From: Rhizomys pruinosus | Taxonomy: Eukaryota; Chordata; Mammalia; Rodentia; Spalacidae | Direction of reading: 5' to 3' | NCBI GenBank assembly: GCA_009823505.1 | Contig: VZQC01000265.1 | Span: forward strand, 3,124,034-3,188,033 | DNA length: 64,000 nt | Part shown: positions 44,556-55,659 of the stretch, piece after piece | Position numbering within the stretch: the stretch's first letter is position 1 | Layout: each line of letters opens with the position of its first letter | Program-made: the position numbers and the translations under genes | Notes under the pieces: generated by a model | What the model was told of the DNA's origin: nothing | Databases searched by the model: none | What the model saw: the letters and a program-made list of their open reading frames with translations, nothing else

Positions 44556-47527
44556 GCAGGACTGCTGTCCTGATCTGTCCCCTCACCCCCCCCACCCCTG
44601 AGGACTGCTGTCCTGATCTGCCCCCTCCCCCCCCACCCCCTGCAGGACTGCTGTCCTGATCTGCCCCCTCACCTCACCCTGAGGACTGCTGTCCTGATCT
44701 GCCCCCTCCCCCCACCCCCTGCAGGACTGCTGTCCTGATCTGCCCCCTCACCTCACCCTGAGGACTGCTGTCCTGATCTGCCCCCTCACCTCACCCTGAG
44801 GACTGCTGTCCTGATCTGCCCCCTCCCCCCCAACCCTGAGGACTGCTGTCCTGATCTGCCCCCTCACCTCACCCTGAGGACTGCTGTCCTGATCTGCCCC
44901 CTCACCTCACCCTGAGGACTGCTGTCCTGATCTGCCCCCTCACCTCACCCTGAGGACTGCTGTCCTGATCTGCCCCCTCACCTCACCCTGAGGACTGCTG
45001 TCCTGATCTGCCCCCTCACCTCACCCTGAGGACTGCTGTCCTGATCTGCCCCCTCACCTCACCCTGAGGACTGCTGTCCTGATCTGCCCCCTCACCTCAC
45101 CCTGAGGACTGCTGTCCTGATCTGCCCCCTCACCTCACCCTGAGGACTGCTGTCCTGATCTGCCCCCTCACCTCACCCTGAGGACTGCTGTCCTGATCTG
45201 CCCCCTCACCTCACCCTGAGGACTGCTGTCCTGATCTGCCCCCTCACCTCACCCTGAGGACTGCTGTCCTGATCTGCCCCCTCACCTCACCCTGAGGACT
45301 GCTGTCCTGATCTGCCCCCTCACCTCACCCTGAGGACTGCTGTCCTGATCTGCCCCCTCACCTCACCCTGAGGACTGCTGTCCTGATCTGCCCCCTCACC
45401 TCACCCTGAGGACTGCTGTCCTGATCTGCCCCCTCACCTCACCCTGAGGACTGCTGTCCTGATCTGCCCCCTCACCTCACCCTGAGGACTGCTGTCCTGA
45501 TCTGCCCCCTCACCTCACCCTGAGGACTGCTGTCCTGATCTGCCCCCTCACCTCACCCTGAGGACTGCTGTCCTGATCTGCCCCCTCACCTCACCCTGAG
45601 GACTGCTGTCCTGATCTGCCCCCTCACCTCACCCTGAGGACTGCTGTCCTGATCTGCCCCCTCACCTCACCCTGAGGACTGCTGTCCTGATCTGCCCCCT
45701 CACCTCACCCTGAGGACTGCTGTCCTGATCTGCCCCCTCACCTCACCCTGAGGACTGCTGTCCTGATCTGCCCCCTCACCTCACCCTGAGGACTGCTGTC
45801 CTGATCTGCCCCCTCACCTCACCCTGAGGACTGCTGTCCTGATCTGCCCCCTCACCTCACCCTGAGGACTGCTGTCCTGATCTGCCCCCTCACCTCACCC
45901 TGAGGACTGCTGTCCTGATCTGCCCCCTCACCTCACCCTGAGGACTGCTGTCCTGATCTGCCCCCTCACCTCACCCTGAGGACTGCTGTCCTGATCTGCC
46001 CCCTCACCTCACCCTGAGGACTGCTGTCCTGATCTGCCCCCTCACCTCACCCTGAGGACTGCTGTCCTGATCTGCCCCCTCACCTCACCCTGAGGACTGC
46101 TGTCCTGATCTGCCCCCTCACCTCACCCTGAGGACTGCTGTCCTGATCTGCCCCCTCACCTCACCCTGAGGACTGCTGTCCTGATCTGCCCCCTCACCTC
46201 ACCCTGAGGACTGCTGTCCTGATCTGCCCCCTCACCTCACCCTGAGGACTGCTGTCCTGATCTGCCCCCTCACCTCACCCTGAGGACTGCTGTCCTGATC
46301 TGCCCCCTCACCTCACCCTGAGGACTGCTGTCCTGATCTGCCCCCTCACCTCACCCTGAGGACTGCTGTCCTGATCTGCCCCCTCACCTCACCCTGAGGA
46401 CTGCTGTCCTGATCTGCCCCCTCACCTCACCCTGAGGACTGCTGTCCTGATCTGCCCCCTCACCTCACCCTGAGGACTGCTGTCCTGATCTGCCCCCTCA
46501 CCTCACCCTGAGGACTGCTGTCCTGATCTGCCCCCTCACCTCACCCTGAGGACTGCTGTCCTGATCTGCCCCCTCACCTCACCCTGAGGACTGCTGTCCT
46601 GATCTGCCCCCTCACCTCACCCTGAGGACTGCTGTCCTGATCTGCCCCCTCACCTCACCCTGAGGACTGCTGTCCTGATCTGCCCCCTCACCTCACCCTG
46701 AGGACTGCTGTCCTGATCTGCCCCCTCACCTCACCCTGAGGACTGCTGTCCTGATCTGCCCCCTCACCTCACCCTGAGGACTGCTGTCCTGATCTGCCCC
46801 CTCACCTCACCCTGAGGACTGCTGTCCTGATCTGCCCCCTCACCTCACCCTGAGGACTGCTGTCCTGATCTGCCCCCTCACCTCACCCTGAGGACTGCTG
46901 TCCTGATCTGCCCCCTCACCTCACCCTGAGGACTGCTGTCCTGATCTGCCCCCTCACCTCACCCTGAGGACTGCTGTCCTGATCTGCCCCCTCACCTCAC
47001 CCTGAGGACTGCTGTCCTGATCTGCCCCCTCACCTCACCCTGAGGACTGCTGTCCTGATCTGCCCCCTCACCTCACCCTGAGGACTGCTGTCCTGATCTG
47101 CCCCCTCACCTCACCCTGAGGACTGCTGTCCTGATCTGCCCCCTCACCTCACCCTGAGGACTGCTGTCCTGATCTGCCCCCTCACCTCACCCTGAGGACT
47201 GCTGTCCTGATCTGCCCCCTCACCTCACCCTGAGGACTGCTGTCCTGATCTGCCCCCTCACCTCACCCTGAGGACTGCTGTCCTGATCTGCCCCCTCACC
47301 TCACCCTGAGGACTGCTGTCCTGATCTGCCCCCTCACCTCACCCTGAGGACTGCTGTCCTGATCTGCCCCCTCACCTCACCCTGAGGACTGCTGTCCTGA
47401 TCTGCCCCCTCACCTCACCCTGAGGACTGCTGTCCTGATCTGCCCCCTCACCTCACCCTGAGGACTGCTGTCCTGATCTGCCCCCTCACCTCACCCTGAG
47501 GACTGCTGTCCTGATCTGCCCCCTCAC
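44556..47527. repeat. 38-bp C-rich minisatellite, 78 copies
   Basis: Using GGACTGCTGTCCTGATCTG as the marker, copies start at 44559, 44602, 44645, 44683, 44724, 44762, 44800, 44840 and 44878, and from there every 38 bp to 47500 with no change of register: 70 consecutive units. The remainder of the unit is CCCCCTCACCTCACCCTGA. The first eight vary in their C-runs ('cctccccccc', 'ctcacccccc') and in cagg/gagg. Each unit has the hairpin AGGAC-TGCT-GTCCT. The complementary strand has GGGTGAGGTGAGGGGG, which could form a two-tier quadruplex. The last copy is cut after 28 bp at the ambiguous base 47528. True copy number is therefore unknown. Confidence 0.98.
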
Positions 47528-47528
47528 N
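47528..47528. other. Ambiguous base N at the array edge
   Basis: This is the only N in the window. It sits exactly between the truncated last minisatellite unit and the T run of a B1 tail, so it is probably a contig join or a masked homopolymer, not a polymorphic base. Confidence 0.9.
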
Positions 47529-47681
47529 TTTTTTTGTCTTTTTCGAGACAGGGTCTCCCTGTAGCTCTGGCTGTCCTGGAACTCACTATGTAGACCAGGC
47601 TGGCCTTGAACTCACAGAGATCTGCCTGTCTCTGCCTCCCAAGCGCTAGGATTAAAGGCGTGCGCCACCACACCCGGCTCA
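47529..47681 (-). mobile_element. B1 SINE, antisense
   Basis: 'tttttttgtctttttcgaga', 'cagggtctccctgtagctct', 'gaccaggctggccttgaact' and 'gcgtgcgccaccacacccgg'. Near consensus with several CpGs. Its tail length cannot be judged because of the N. Confidence 0.96.
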
Positions 47682-47689
47682 TGCTCTGA

Positions 47690-48945
47690 TTTTTAAAACC
47701 CAGCAAAAGGTGCCCCGGATTACTAATCTTGAGACCTCACTGTGGAGGAAACTGAAAGAGTGCTGAGACAGACCGTGTCAGAGGCCCAAGCATGAAACAG
47801 ACACCTTGAGAGACACGGGAAGAAGAGCTGAGGGAGACAGATGTGATTTAGTGGCACGGTGTTCAGGCACAGCCAGGCTCTGGGTATGAATGCACAGCAT
47901 TGGGCTTCCTGAGAGTCTGGTCATCTATTTCTCTAGACCTTGTTCTTTATCAAAGTGAGCTCTAGAGGGCATGCCTACTGCATTCCAGACCCACCTGGAC
48001 TTCCTCAGGAGCCAGAGCAGAGCAGCCATGGAACACCCAACTGTAGGTGCCCCATAGGTAAGGTCTTATTTTATCTCCAGCACATCTCAGTGTAGAGTGT
48101 GGACTGTAAACCAGGTGACCGCTGTGGCATGGGTGCAGTCCAGGAGCTGCTGTTCCTCATTCACACCAGTGACCAGCCTCTTCCTGCAGCTTGGGGTACA
48201 CCTGGCCACCATATCTTTCAAGGTTGAGCAGATTCTTATATGCGATCTGCTGAGCACAGGGTGTGTAAGAAGGTAGACTTGGGATTCAACTCTATGTCCA
48301 TGAATTCAGCTGTCATTAACTGGGTTGTAAACCTGCTCTGGGTCAGGTTGAAGAGGAAGTTAGAGTTAGATTGTACTTGAGCTAAGGTTTGTGCATCCCG
48401 ATGTCATTTCATAAAGGAGGAAGATTCAAGAGTGGAGACAGGCAGCTAGATGCAGAACACAGGAGCCGGATGTCTGAATGACGTGGGGGAAGACAGAACC
48501 TCTGTGTGTTCTCTCACTCTGAACATGGCAGCTTTTACCTGACCAATCCAACTCACTTGGGCTTTACAAGGTGCTGCTGTTCCAAGAAGCCCCGTTAATA
48601 CCCTTTCTTCTACAGCATGTATCTTTCCATGTTGTCTGTCTCCTTCCAGCATAGCTCAGTATATAGTATGGACTGCAAATTCTGTGCCAAACCAAAAAAT
48701 GAATGAAGGAGCGAATGGTTGGTTAGTTGAAGCCCCAATGGCCTGAGCACAGATCTTCTGAAAGAAGTTTCATTTTTTCAAGTAGACCTAAGAGAATTCT
48801 ATAGGAGATGTGATTTGTCCACCCAGGTTCTATGATGAGGCGCTGAGCAATACTGGAGTACTGAAAAGTGACTTGGCACTACATGAAACAAATACGACTC
48901 ACTTATCTTTCTGGACACAAGCTCAGTTGTGTGCACAGTTATTTA
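47690..48945. other. Non-coding sequence with a MIR trace
   Basis: 47845-47950 ('gatttagtggcacggtgttc', 'gccaggctctgggtatgaat') resembles a MIR 5' half. No gene recognised. Confidence 0.4.
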
Positions 48946-48949
48946 CTTG

Positions 48950-49390
48950 TCCAATAGCAAATATTCACTAAGCACTATTATATAAACTGGACATCCAGCA
49001 CCACAAAGGACAGAGGAAACCAAACTACCCACTTTAGATGATCCAAAAAGGAGCGGAGCAAGATCATAGCTGTGGCGAACAGGTATTTTTAATAAGACCA
49101 TAAGGAAAATATATTTCTAAGGAGGTGATGAGATTTGGGTCAAATCATATCAGATGTCCTTGGAGATGTAAACAATGCTGCAAATAAAGGCCCTGGGCCA
49201 GGAAGGGCTTAGCATGAAGGAGCTGATGGAAGAATGGGAGGTCTGGAATCAGGTGGCAGATCAGGAGCCTGATTGGGAGAGGCGAGGTCAGAGAAGCTGC
49301 TGACGGTGGGCTGAACTGTGAGAACCATGAGAAGCCCAGAGGGAATGGACCCTCCCTCCTTCGATTTCAGTGGATAGAGCATCCTAGTCC
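48950..49390 (+). mobile_element. Ancient mammalian-wide repeat remnant
   Basis: 'aaatattcactaagcactat', 'ggaggtgatgagatttgggt', 'aaataaaggccctgggccag', 'gaagggcttagcatgaagga' and 'gcgaggtcagagaagctgct' follow an old repeat with ..gcaaaggccctgaggc.. and ..gaggtcggagagg... Family name uncertain (L2/MIR class). Confidence 0.55.
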
Positions 49391-49815
49391 TAGTGAAGAC
49401 AGAATTGTGAGAATGGGTAAAAGTGAAAGCTGCAGGACCACAGGACAGTTCTCTCTCAGGGTCCCGGGTGAGAGGTAGTTGGGGTGGGATGGGGCGGGGG
49501 GTGCACTTGGTTACTGTGTGAAGGCTTCGTTTGATTTCAGTACTGTATGACAGAAACCAGTCAATGAAAAAAGAACTCTGTTAAGTAGCCAGCTAGCTCG
49601 TGAGAAGATGGAAGGCTCCCTTAGCACCATTTCTCCAGAAAGTTGTTTCCAGAGTCCTCTACATAGGAAATCTGGATCCTCCTGGCCTGGCAGGCACCTT
49701 CTCGTAGCTGCGGTTGGTGGCTAAGTTACCTGATTTTAACCTACTAGTCACAAAATAATTTTCAGTTCTTTAAATCTCAAGCAAAACAGTGATTTTTAGT
49801 CAAAGACTATGATTT

Positions 49816-50065
49816 TTGGGACTGGAGAGATGATTCAGCAGTGAGGAGCGCTGACTGGTCTTTGCAGAGGACCCAGGTTTGATTCCCAGCACCCATATTG
49901 TGGCTAACGACCATCCATAACTCCAGTTCTAGGGGATCCAACGCCCTCTTCTGACTTTCTTCTGACCTCCCTGGGCAATGCATGATATGGTACATTTACA
50001 GATATGTATGCAATACACTCATACACATAAAATACATATAAAAATAATGAATAAAACATTTTAAA
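49816..50065 (+). mobile_element. B2/B3-like SINE
   Basis: 'gggactggagagatgattca', 'gaggacccaggtttgattcc', 'aactccagttctaggggatc' and an A-rich tail. A duplicated 'gactttcttctgac' short stretch lies near 49955. Flanks AAAGACTATGATTTTT and AAAGACCATTGTTT may be an old duplication. Confidence 0.92.
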
Positions 50066-50294
50066 AGACCATTGTTTCCTTAGGCTATTCTTGTTACTAG
50101 CTTGACATTCATTATATAGTTCTTGACATATTACAGCATGGACAGACTAGAGTAGGGCAGCTCTCCAGAGAAAGGGTCTAGCTGAAGTTAGATACAGAGT
50201 TGGACATGCTATGCGGGGGGGGGGTGGGTCTGGTCTTAATATTCAGCTTTGTTTGCAGTAATGACAGGTGATAGTCATGTAACACTATCCAGAC

Positions 50295-50296
<2 letters not shown>

Positions 50297-50347
<51 letters not shown>
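50297..50347. repeat. T51 homopolymer
   Basis: An uninterrupted run of 51 T. It is preceded within 100 bp by a G9 run (50213). The minus frame reading poly-Lys through it is an artefact. Confidence 0.97.
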
Positions 50348-50349
<2 letters not shown>

Positions 50350-50353
<4 letters not shown>

Positions 50354-52080
50354 TTCTGTTAGTGTTCCTCATTCATAGGCTAGGGAGCCTAGGCTTAGAG
50401 AGGCCTCTCGTTCAAGGTGTATTTTCTCAACCAGTAAACCAGGTCCCGAATCATGGAAGTCGTGCATTTGCGTAGCTGCAGAGGCTCGGAGGCCTTTCCT
50501 AACCCTGGCCACACTGTCCTCTGAGCGTAAGTGCCCAAGGTCTTCATTTTGCAGAAGCAGAAAGAGAGGTTCTGATAGTGTTGTCAAATAGTTGGTGAAG
50601 GAGGGTGGCCAGGACCCAGAAGGTGAGTAGAATTACTCCTGTTCTTGAGTGTCTCACCAGACACGTCACAAGTGGAACAAGGAGCTGCTCTGTGGAGGGG
50701 TCTATAAAATTCTCCTAGCAGCTCAGGAGGTGCTGGGTCCTGTTGCTTTGGAATAGCATAAGGAGCCATTAGCATCTTAAGCCCGGGCTTGGTATGTGGT
50801 GTTTTGTTTTGTGTTGCCTCATTTTGTACTTTCCCCCATCCCCCAGGACCTCAGGCACCAGATGTCTGCTAAGGCCAGGATGGCTAGGGGTAGAATAGGA
50901 GGAGGTAGACACAGAAGCATCAGCTAAGGAGCCAGAGGCTGGCTCCTCACTGGTGAGAGCTGCAGACACAAAACATGCACTGAAAGAAATGATGCCCAAG
51001 GCCGAGGCTCAGTCTAACTGTGGGGTGAGGCTCAGTCTACACTGCAGGCTTTCAGAGGTGAGTCGTTTCTGTAACCCATGCATAGTTCATATTCAACATT
51101 CAAAACAGAAACCCGGGAAGCAACTTGAGCCTCCTACATTCTGAGACATGTTCTCTGAATGGATGATCTTCGAGGTCCCAGAAAGCCCCTCAACTCCATC
51201 AACACAACACCATGGGTGTTCTTCTTTTCCTCATCTTCTTCCACATCTGCCCAAGCTCTTTCCCCTTCCTTGATCATCTTACCCTCTGCGCCCCCTCACT
51301 CTGCACTCTCAGCCTCTTCCCGTCCATGCCTGCCCCTCTCTGTCCAGCTGCTTAACCTGTGATGATTTACACTCTGCATCTCTAGAAAAATTAAAATAGC
51401 ATTTGCATAGGGGGAAAGGATTATGCTAGTAACCTTTAATAAAATGTTAAGATCGTGGGGGTGCCCCCAAGTGAGATTCTGACAATTGATTCCATTTTTT
51501 GACACAGGGAAAGACACAGAAAATTTAGAAGATGTGAATAATGAACAAATCATTTTACAGAATGCCATTTACAAAATAAAAGTTGCTATAAGTCCATTTC
51601 TTCCCATTCTGTCCGATTTTAACATTTTCAAAAAATACGTAAAATGAAAAAGCAAAACCAAGAAACTTTGAAATTTGGGGGACTATGTCACATCAATAAT
51701 GGAGATAAGTTTAAGCAAGTAGTAAAGGCCTTGCGAGGTATGAAGGCCTTTGCTACTGCCTCCTAGTTCCACAAGAGCTGCTGCTGGAGAGTGGAGTCTG
51801 GGGGTGGTGCTTAATTTCATTAAGGATAAATATTCTGGAAAAACTTACAGTCTTTTAAGTTTCCATGGAATTGGGTGGAGTTCTGATTCTCAAAGTCTGC
51901 CTTTGCACCACCTATAACCTGATACCTGTGTAATCATCCAGTCGAGCCTGCGCATAGCTTTTTGTACTTTGGTGTAAAAGGTAAGTTTTCAATAAGGTTT
52001 ATCATCTTCGTAGGATACACACTTCTTTCTAAATATTCAATTGTCCTAGGGCATTGTAGACATATATACATAGACAGGCA
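50350..52080. other. Non-coding sequence, AT-rich block at 51360-51680
   Basis: 51385-51450 holds TTTGCAT and a short GGGGG-TG-CCCCC inverted repeat (51457-51468). No gene recognised; frames are short. Confidence 0.4.
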
Positions 52081-52081
52081 A

Positions 52082-52085
<4 letters not shown>

Positions 52086-52138
<53 letters not shown>
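52086..52138. repeat. (GA)n microsatellite
   Basis: GA run of about 50 bp, ending 'gaggagagat'. A homopurine mirror repeat able to adopt triplex form in principle. Confidence 0.97.
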
Positions 52139-52139
<1 letters not shown>

Positions 52140-52419
52140 TACACGTACAGACAAAAGGGTAGATGGGTAGTTAACACTAACCTGAACACACAAATAAGTT
52201 CTTAAACTTGGAATAAGGTTAGCAGTTTTGAATTATTCCTTGCACCCTTGAGAACTTTTTCTCAGGGATTTATTTTTAACCTATCACCACTATCATCATC
52301 ACCATCATCATCATCATTATCGTCAAAGAAGAGTGAACCTTTTGAGCTAAATATCCAGTGAACTACAACAAATTGAACTACAACAAATAGTCTCTTGCTC
52401 ATCATAAGCCTTTATGAGC

Positions 52420-52710
52420 AACATTTATTGAAAACCTACTTCAAATTCAAAGCTGATGTGCCTGGTCCTTTATTAAGGATCAGGATCATAAACCAGAGCA
52501 TTTCATAAATAGTGACTTTGTACTCAATGTGACATTATATGGGATTTTATGACACTTCCATCCCTATCCTGTGTGGTATAAAGTCTTAGTAAAGCTACCT
52601 AATCAGAGAAGAGGATACTGAGGTCTGGAGAGGTTGGGCCACTTGCTCAGGTTACAATGTCACTGCAAGGAAGGAGGAGTTCTACCAGTACTTCCTTCTT
52701 AAAGTCCTGC
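52420..52710 (-). mobile_element. MIR, antisense
   Basis: 'gcaacatttattgaaaacct', 'atgtgcctggtcctttatta', 'gagaagaggatactgaggtc' and 'tggagaggttgggccacttg' with 'ctcaggttacaatgtcac' follow antisense MIR. A short (ATC)n run lies just upstream (52287-52320). Confidence 0.65.
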
Positions 52711-53219
52711 CCCCCCTTATTACATAACTGCAAAGGCTATTACTAGCCAGGGCTCCTAGCTGCTGATAGCTCAGAGCTGAGGGTGGTCCAGGCAGAAGTG
52801 ACGGCCAAGTACCATGGGGAAAAGGCATGGGTCCTAGTGGGCCCAGCTCAATTTCTCTGAGTAGTGTGGTTTTAAGAAGAAACTTGGTTGAATGAGATCT
52901 CAGTATGTTGCACCACCATCAGACTAACTAGATCAGCTAGTATTGATGTATATCTATCTAGGATGCTTTTTTAATGGAAATCTAGTTGGAAAATAAGTGG
53001 TACCACCAACAGAGGCTCCTTGACTCCCATAAATTGTATAGAGACCCAGATGCAGACACAGTCACACCCAACAACAACAATAACCCAGACCTTTCTTTTA
53101 CGGTTCCTTTTCCTTCATATCTGGCTCCTCTGGTAAGATCCCTGCTCTGGAGCATTTCATCAGCCAGCTACAGCAATATGTCTATCTGACCTATATTTCC
53201 GTGACTTCCCTCTGCTTTT

Positions 53220-53476
53220 TAAATTTTTTTTATTAATTTTTTTTTATTTATTTCTGTATGTGTATGAATGTACTGTCTGCATGCAAGTCTGTGCACCCGT
53301 GTCGTGCAACGCCGCGGAGGTCAGAAGAGGGTCTCGGATTCCCCTGGAACTGGAGTTCTCCTGGAATTGGAGCTTCAGATGGTTCTCAGCCGCCATGTGG
53401 GTGCTGGGGATCGAACCCGGGTCCTCTGTAAGAGTGGTCGGCCGCTCTTAACCGCTAGGCCATCTCTCCAGCCCCA
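53220..53476 (-). mobile_element. B2/B3-like SINE, antisense, with perfect target-site duplication
   Basis: 'gtgcacccgtgtcgtgcaac', 'gccgcggaggtcagaagagg', 'ttcccctggaactggagttc', 'ggggatcgaacccgggtcct', 'aggccatctctccagcccca'. ACTTCCCTCTGCTTTT occurs at 53204-53219 and 53477-53492, a perfect 16-bp duplication. Retained CpGs (gccgcgg, cgaacccggg) point to a young insertion. Confidence 0.97.
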
Positions 53477-53494
53477 ACTTCCCTCTGCTTTTAA

Positions 53495-54365
53495 TTGTCT
53501 CTAATGATCAGGAATTTTCTGCTCAGAAAATCCCTCCATGGTCAGCCAATCTGCCATCTCAGTTACATCCGCAGAATCCTTCCCAGCAGCTTGTGGACAG
53601 GTTTTACTTGAGTCAGCTGGAGATGATGTATCCTGGGCCCCGGATCCTGGGGCTGCCGTAGACTGTTGCCCACCACTCCTACCTCATCTCCCTGTATTTC
53701 CAAGGTTTAGAGTCTCAATGTGCATGTGCGCACCTATAGAAATCTGAGACCAGCTAGGAGAATGAAGACGGTCCCTCTTGACAGTAATAAGGTTCTGCCT
53801 TGGGAGTGCCGTGTCTCACCATTTCTGTGGCTTTGTCAAGTCCACATTTCTTTTGGTTTTTCTCTTTCTTTCTATGTAAATCTGGTTCTGCAAAGCATGT
53901 CCTAGGTTGGAGAAAAATCTCTGCTCAGTGTCTAGCGTGGCTTAGCTGTTTGGTTTCCATAGAAACAGAACCTCGAGACCCCACTCTATAAAATGGGGGA
54001 AATGCTGAGCCACTTAAATATTAAAGCCCAGAGACCAAGACAGACTTCCCTGGGCAGATCTTAAGGTTGTGATGATGACACTGTCTCCCTTGACTGATTT
54101 CTTCAGTCCTCATTGTAGTCCTGGAGTAGACACAGGAGTTGGTTTCCTTCAGTGAGACCGTTTAACTGCCTGTGACCCCATGTGGTTCACATCTATATCA
54201 CATTACTAAATGTAGGAGCTGCAAAAAACAGCCTCAGTAAAAGGTTTTTGAATGTTCAATGACCAAAAATTAATTAAAAATCAAATGTATATTGAATTCA
54301 GGGACTCCTGACAGTACTCACTGCTCAGGTTGAATTATACAACCTTACTCTTAGTTGTGCGTGCT
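53495..54365. other. Non-coding sequence, no recognisable feature
   Basis: Short frames only; no repeat recognised. Confidence 0.4.
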
Positions 54366-54368
54366 TGG

Positions 54369-54369
<1 letters not shown>

Positions 54370-54417
<48 letters not shown>
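54370..54417. repeat. (GT)n microsatellite
   Basis: Uninterrupted GT run of about 48 bp, probably seeded by the TG-rich end of the antisense SINE next to it. Confidence 0.97.
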
Positions 54418-54418
<1 letters not shown>

Positions 54419-54454
54419 CATATATGCAGACCAGTGGTTGACTTTGGGTTACTT

Positions 54455-54680
54455 CCTCTATCACTTTCTACCTTATTTTTGAGAGAGGGTCTCTCAGTGA
54501 ACCATCTGTCTAGACTGGCTGCCTGGTGAGCCACTGGATCTTCCTACCTTGGCCTCCCACATTGGGGTTACAGGTGCATCAGCCATGACTAGCTTGGACA
54601 GAGTGGTGGGCTTCTGCACTCGGGACCTCATGCTTGTACAGCAAGAACTTTGCTAAATGAGCCATCTCCTCAGTCCCCTT
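54455..54680 (-). mobile_element. RSINE1-like SINE, antisense
   Basis: 'tatcactttctaccttattt', 'gagagagggtctctcagtga', 'cttggcctcccacattgggg', 'ctcgggacctcatgcttgta' and 'tgagccatctcctcagtccc' are in antisense RSINE1 order. Confidence 0.85.
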
Positions 54681-54689
54681 GCGGTTCTA

Positions 54690-55380
54690 AATACATAGAA
54701 TGCCCACTTGGCACAGTGCAGTCCCAGTGAACACTGCCTGAAACACCTCAGCTCAAATTTGAGACTACTGTATGCTATGAACTGCAGAATTTTACTGAAT
54801 TTACAGAATTTTTCATATAGAAACATAATGGTTTAATCACAGATAACAAAGACTTTTAATATTTCCTACCAGTATTCCTCAGCATATTAAATTAGTATAT
54901 ATTTGGATTTTATTGTGCCAGACACATAAGCAGATGCATATCATTAATATACAAATTTGCTTTAATCTTTAACCAATAGTAAATTATATGTACACTAAAT
55001 AATTGGTTGTAAACAATTTTTTATGATTTGTCATCAGGAAATGTTTGATTTGTAGACCTAGTTTTATATACCTAGATACCTGGGTCACATAAAACTTGGG
55101 TGAAAAGGAGTTGGGAGCCCTATCTAGTAGAAGAGGAAGTGAGACCACATGGTTAAGTGCTGGGGCGAGTCACTGCCGATGTGTGCAGCCAGCTCTCGTG
55201 CCCGTGAGGACCCTCCATTCCAGGTCTCTGGTGAGATGTGGCATTCTCCTGGAGGTTGCCTTGACTACCTCTGTGGCTTTGGCAAATCTCTAAAAGTTTC
55301 AGCTCCAGACCCTAAACAGAAAGGGCTAATGCTAGAAAATCAAGGGAAGCCCAGACTATGGCAGAAGCTCCAAGATGCCT
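54690..55380. other. AT-rich non-coding sequence
   Basis: 54780-55075 is strongly AT-rich. No repeat or gene recognised. Confidence 0.45.
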
Positions 55381-55384
55381 TATG

Positions 55385-55650
55385 GTTTATTTATTTATTT
55401 ATTTATTTTATTTAGGCAGGATTTCATGTAGGCCAGGCTACTCCTACACTTACTATGTAGCCAAGGATGACCTTGACGTTCTTGTGATCTTCCCATCTCC
55501 TTCCCAGTCCTTGGATTACAGGAGTGCATCACCACACCCATTTTGTTGTTGCTAGTTTTTTAAGTATTATTTTTAAAGGCCTGTGGTCTTAACCCAGGTC
55601 TTCATGCATGCTAGGCAAGCACTGTACCAACTGAGTGTATCTCAGCTTCC
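55385..55650 (-). mobile_element. B4 SINE, antisense
   Basis: (TTTA)n tail at 55386-55412, then a B1-like part ('gtaggccaggctactcctac', 'ggattacaggagtgcatcac') and an ID-like part ('tcatgcatgctaggcaagca', 'ctgtaccaactgagtgtatc'). Confidence 0.82.
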
Positions 55651-55659
55651 CAAAATGCC

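Noticed and set aside
44556..47527. CRISPR-like regular array
   Set aside because: The units are contiguous with no unique spacers, and the host DNA is mammalian. It is a minisatellite.
50178..50372. Minus-strand frame with a long poly-lysine stretch
   Set aside because: It reads a T51 homopolymer, probably an old retroposon tail or slippage product.
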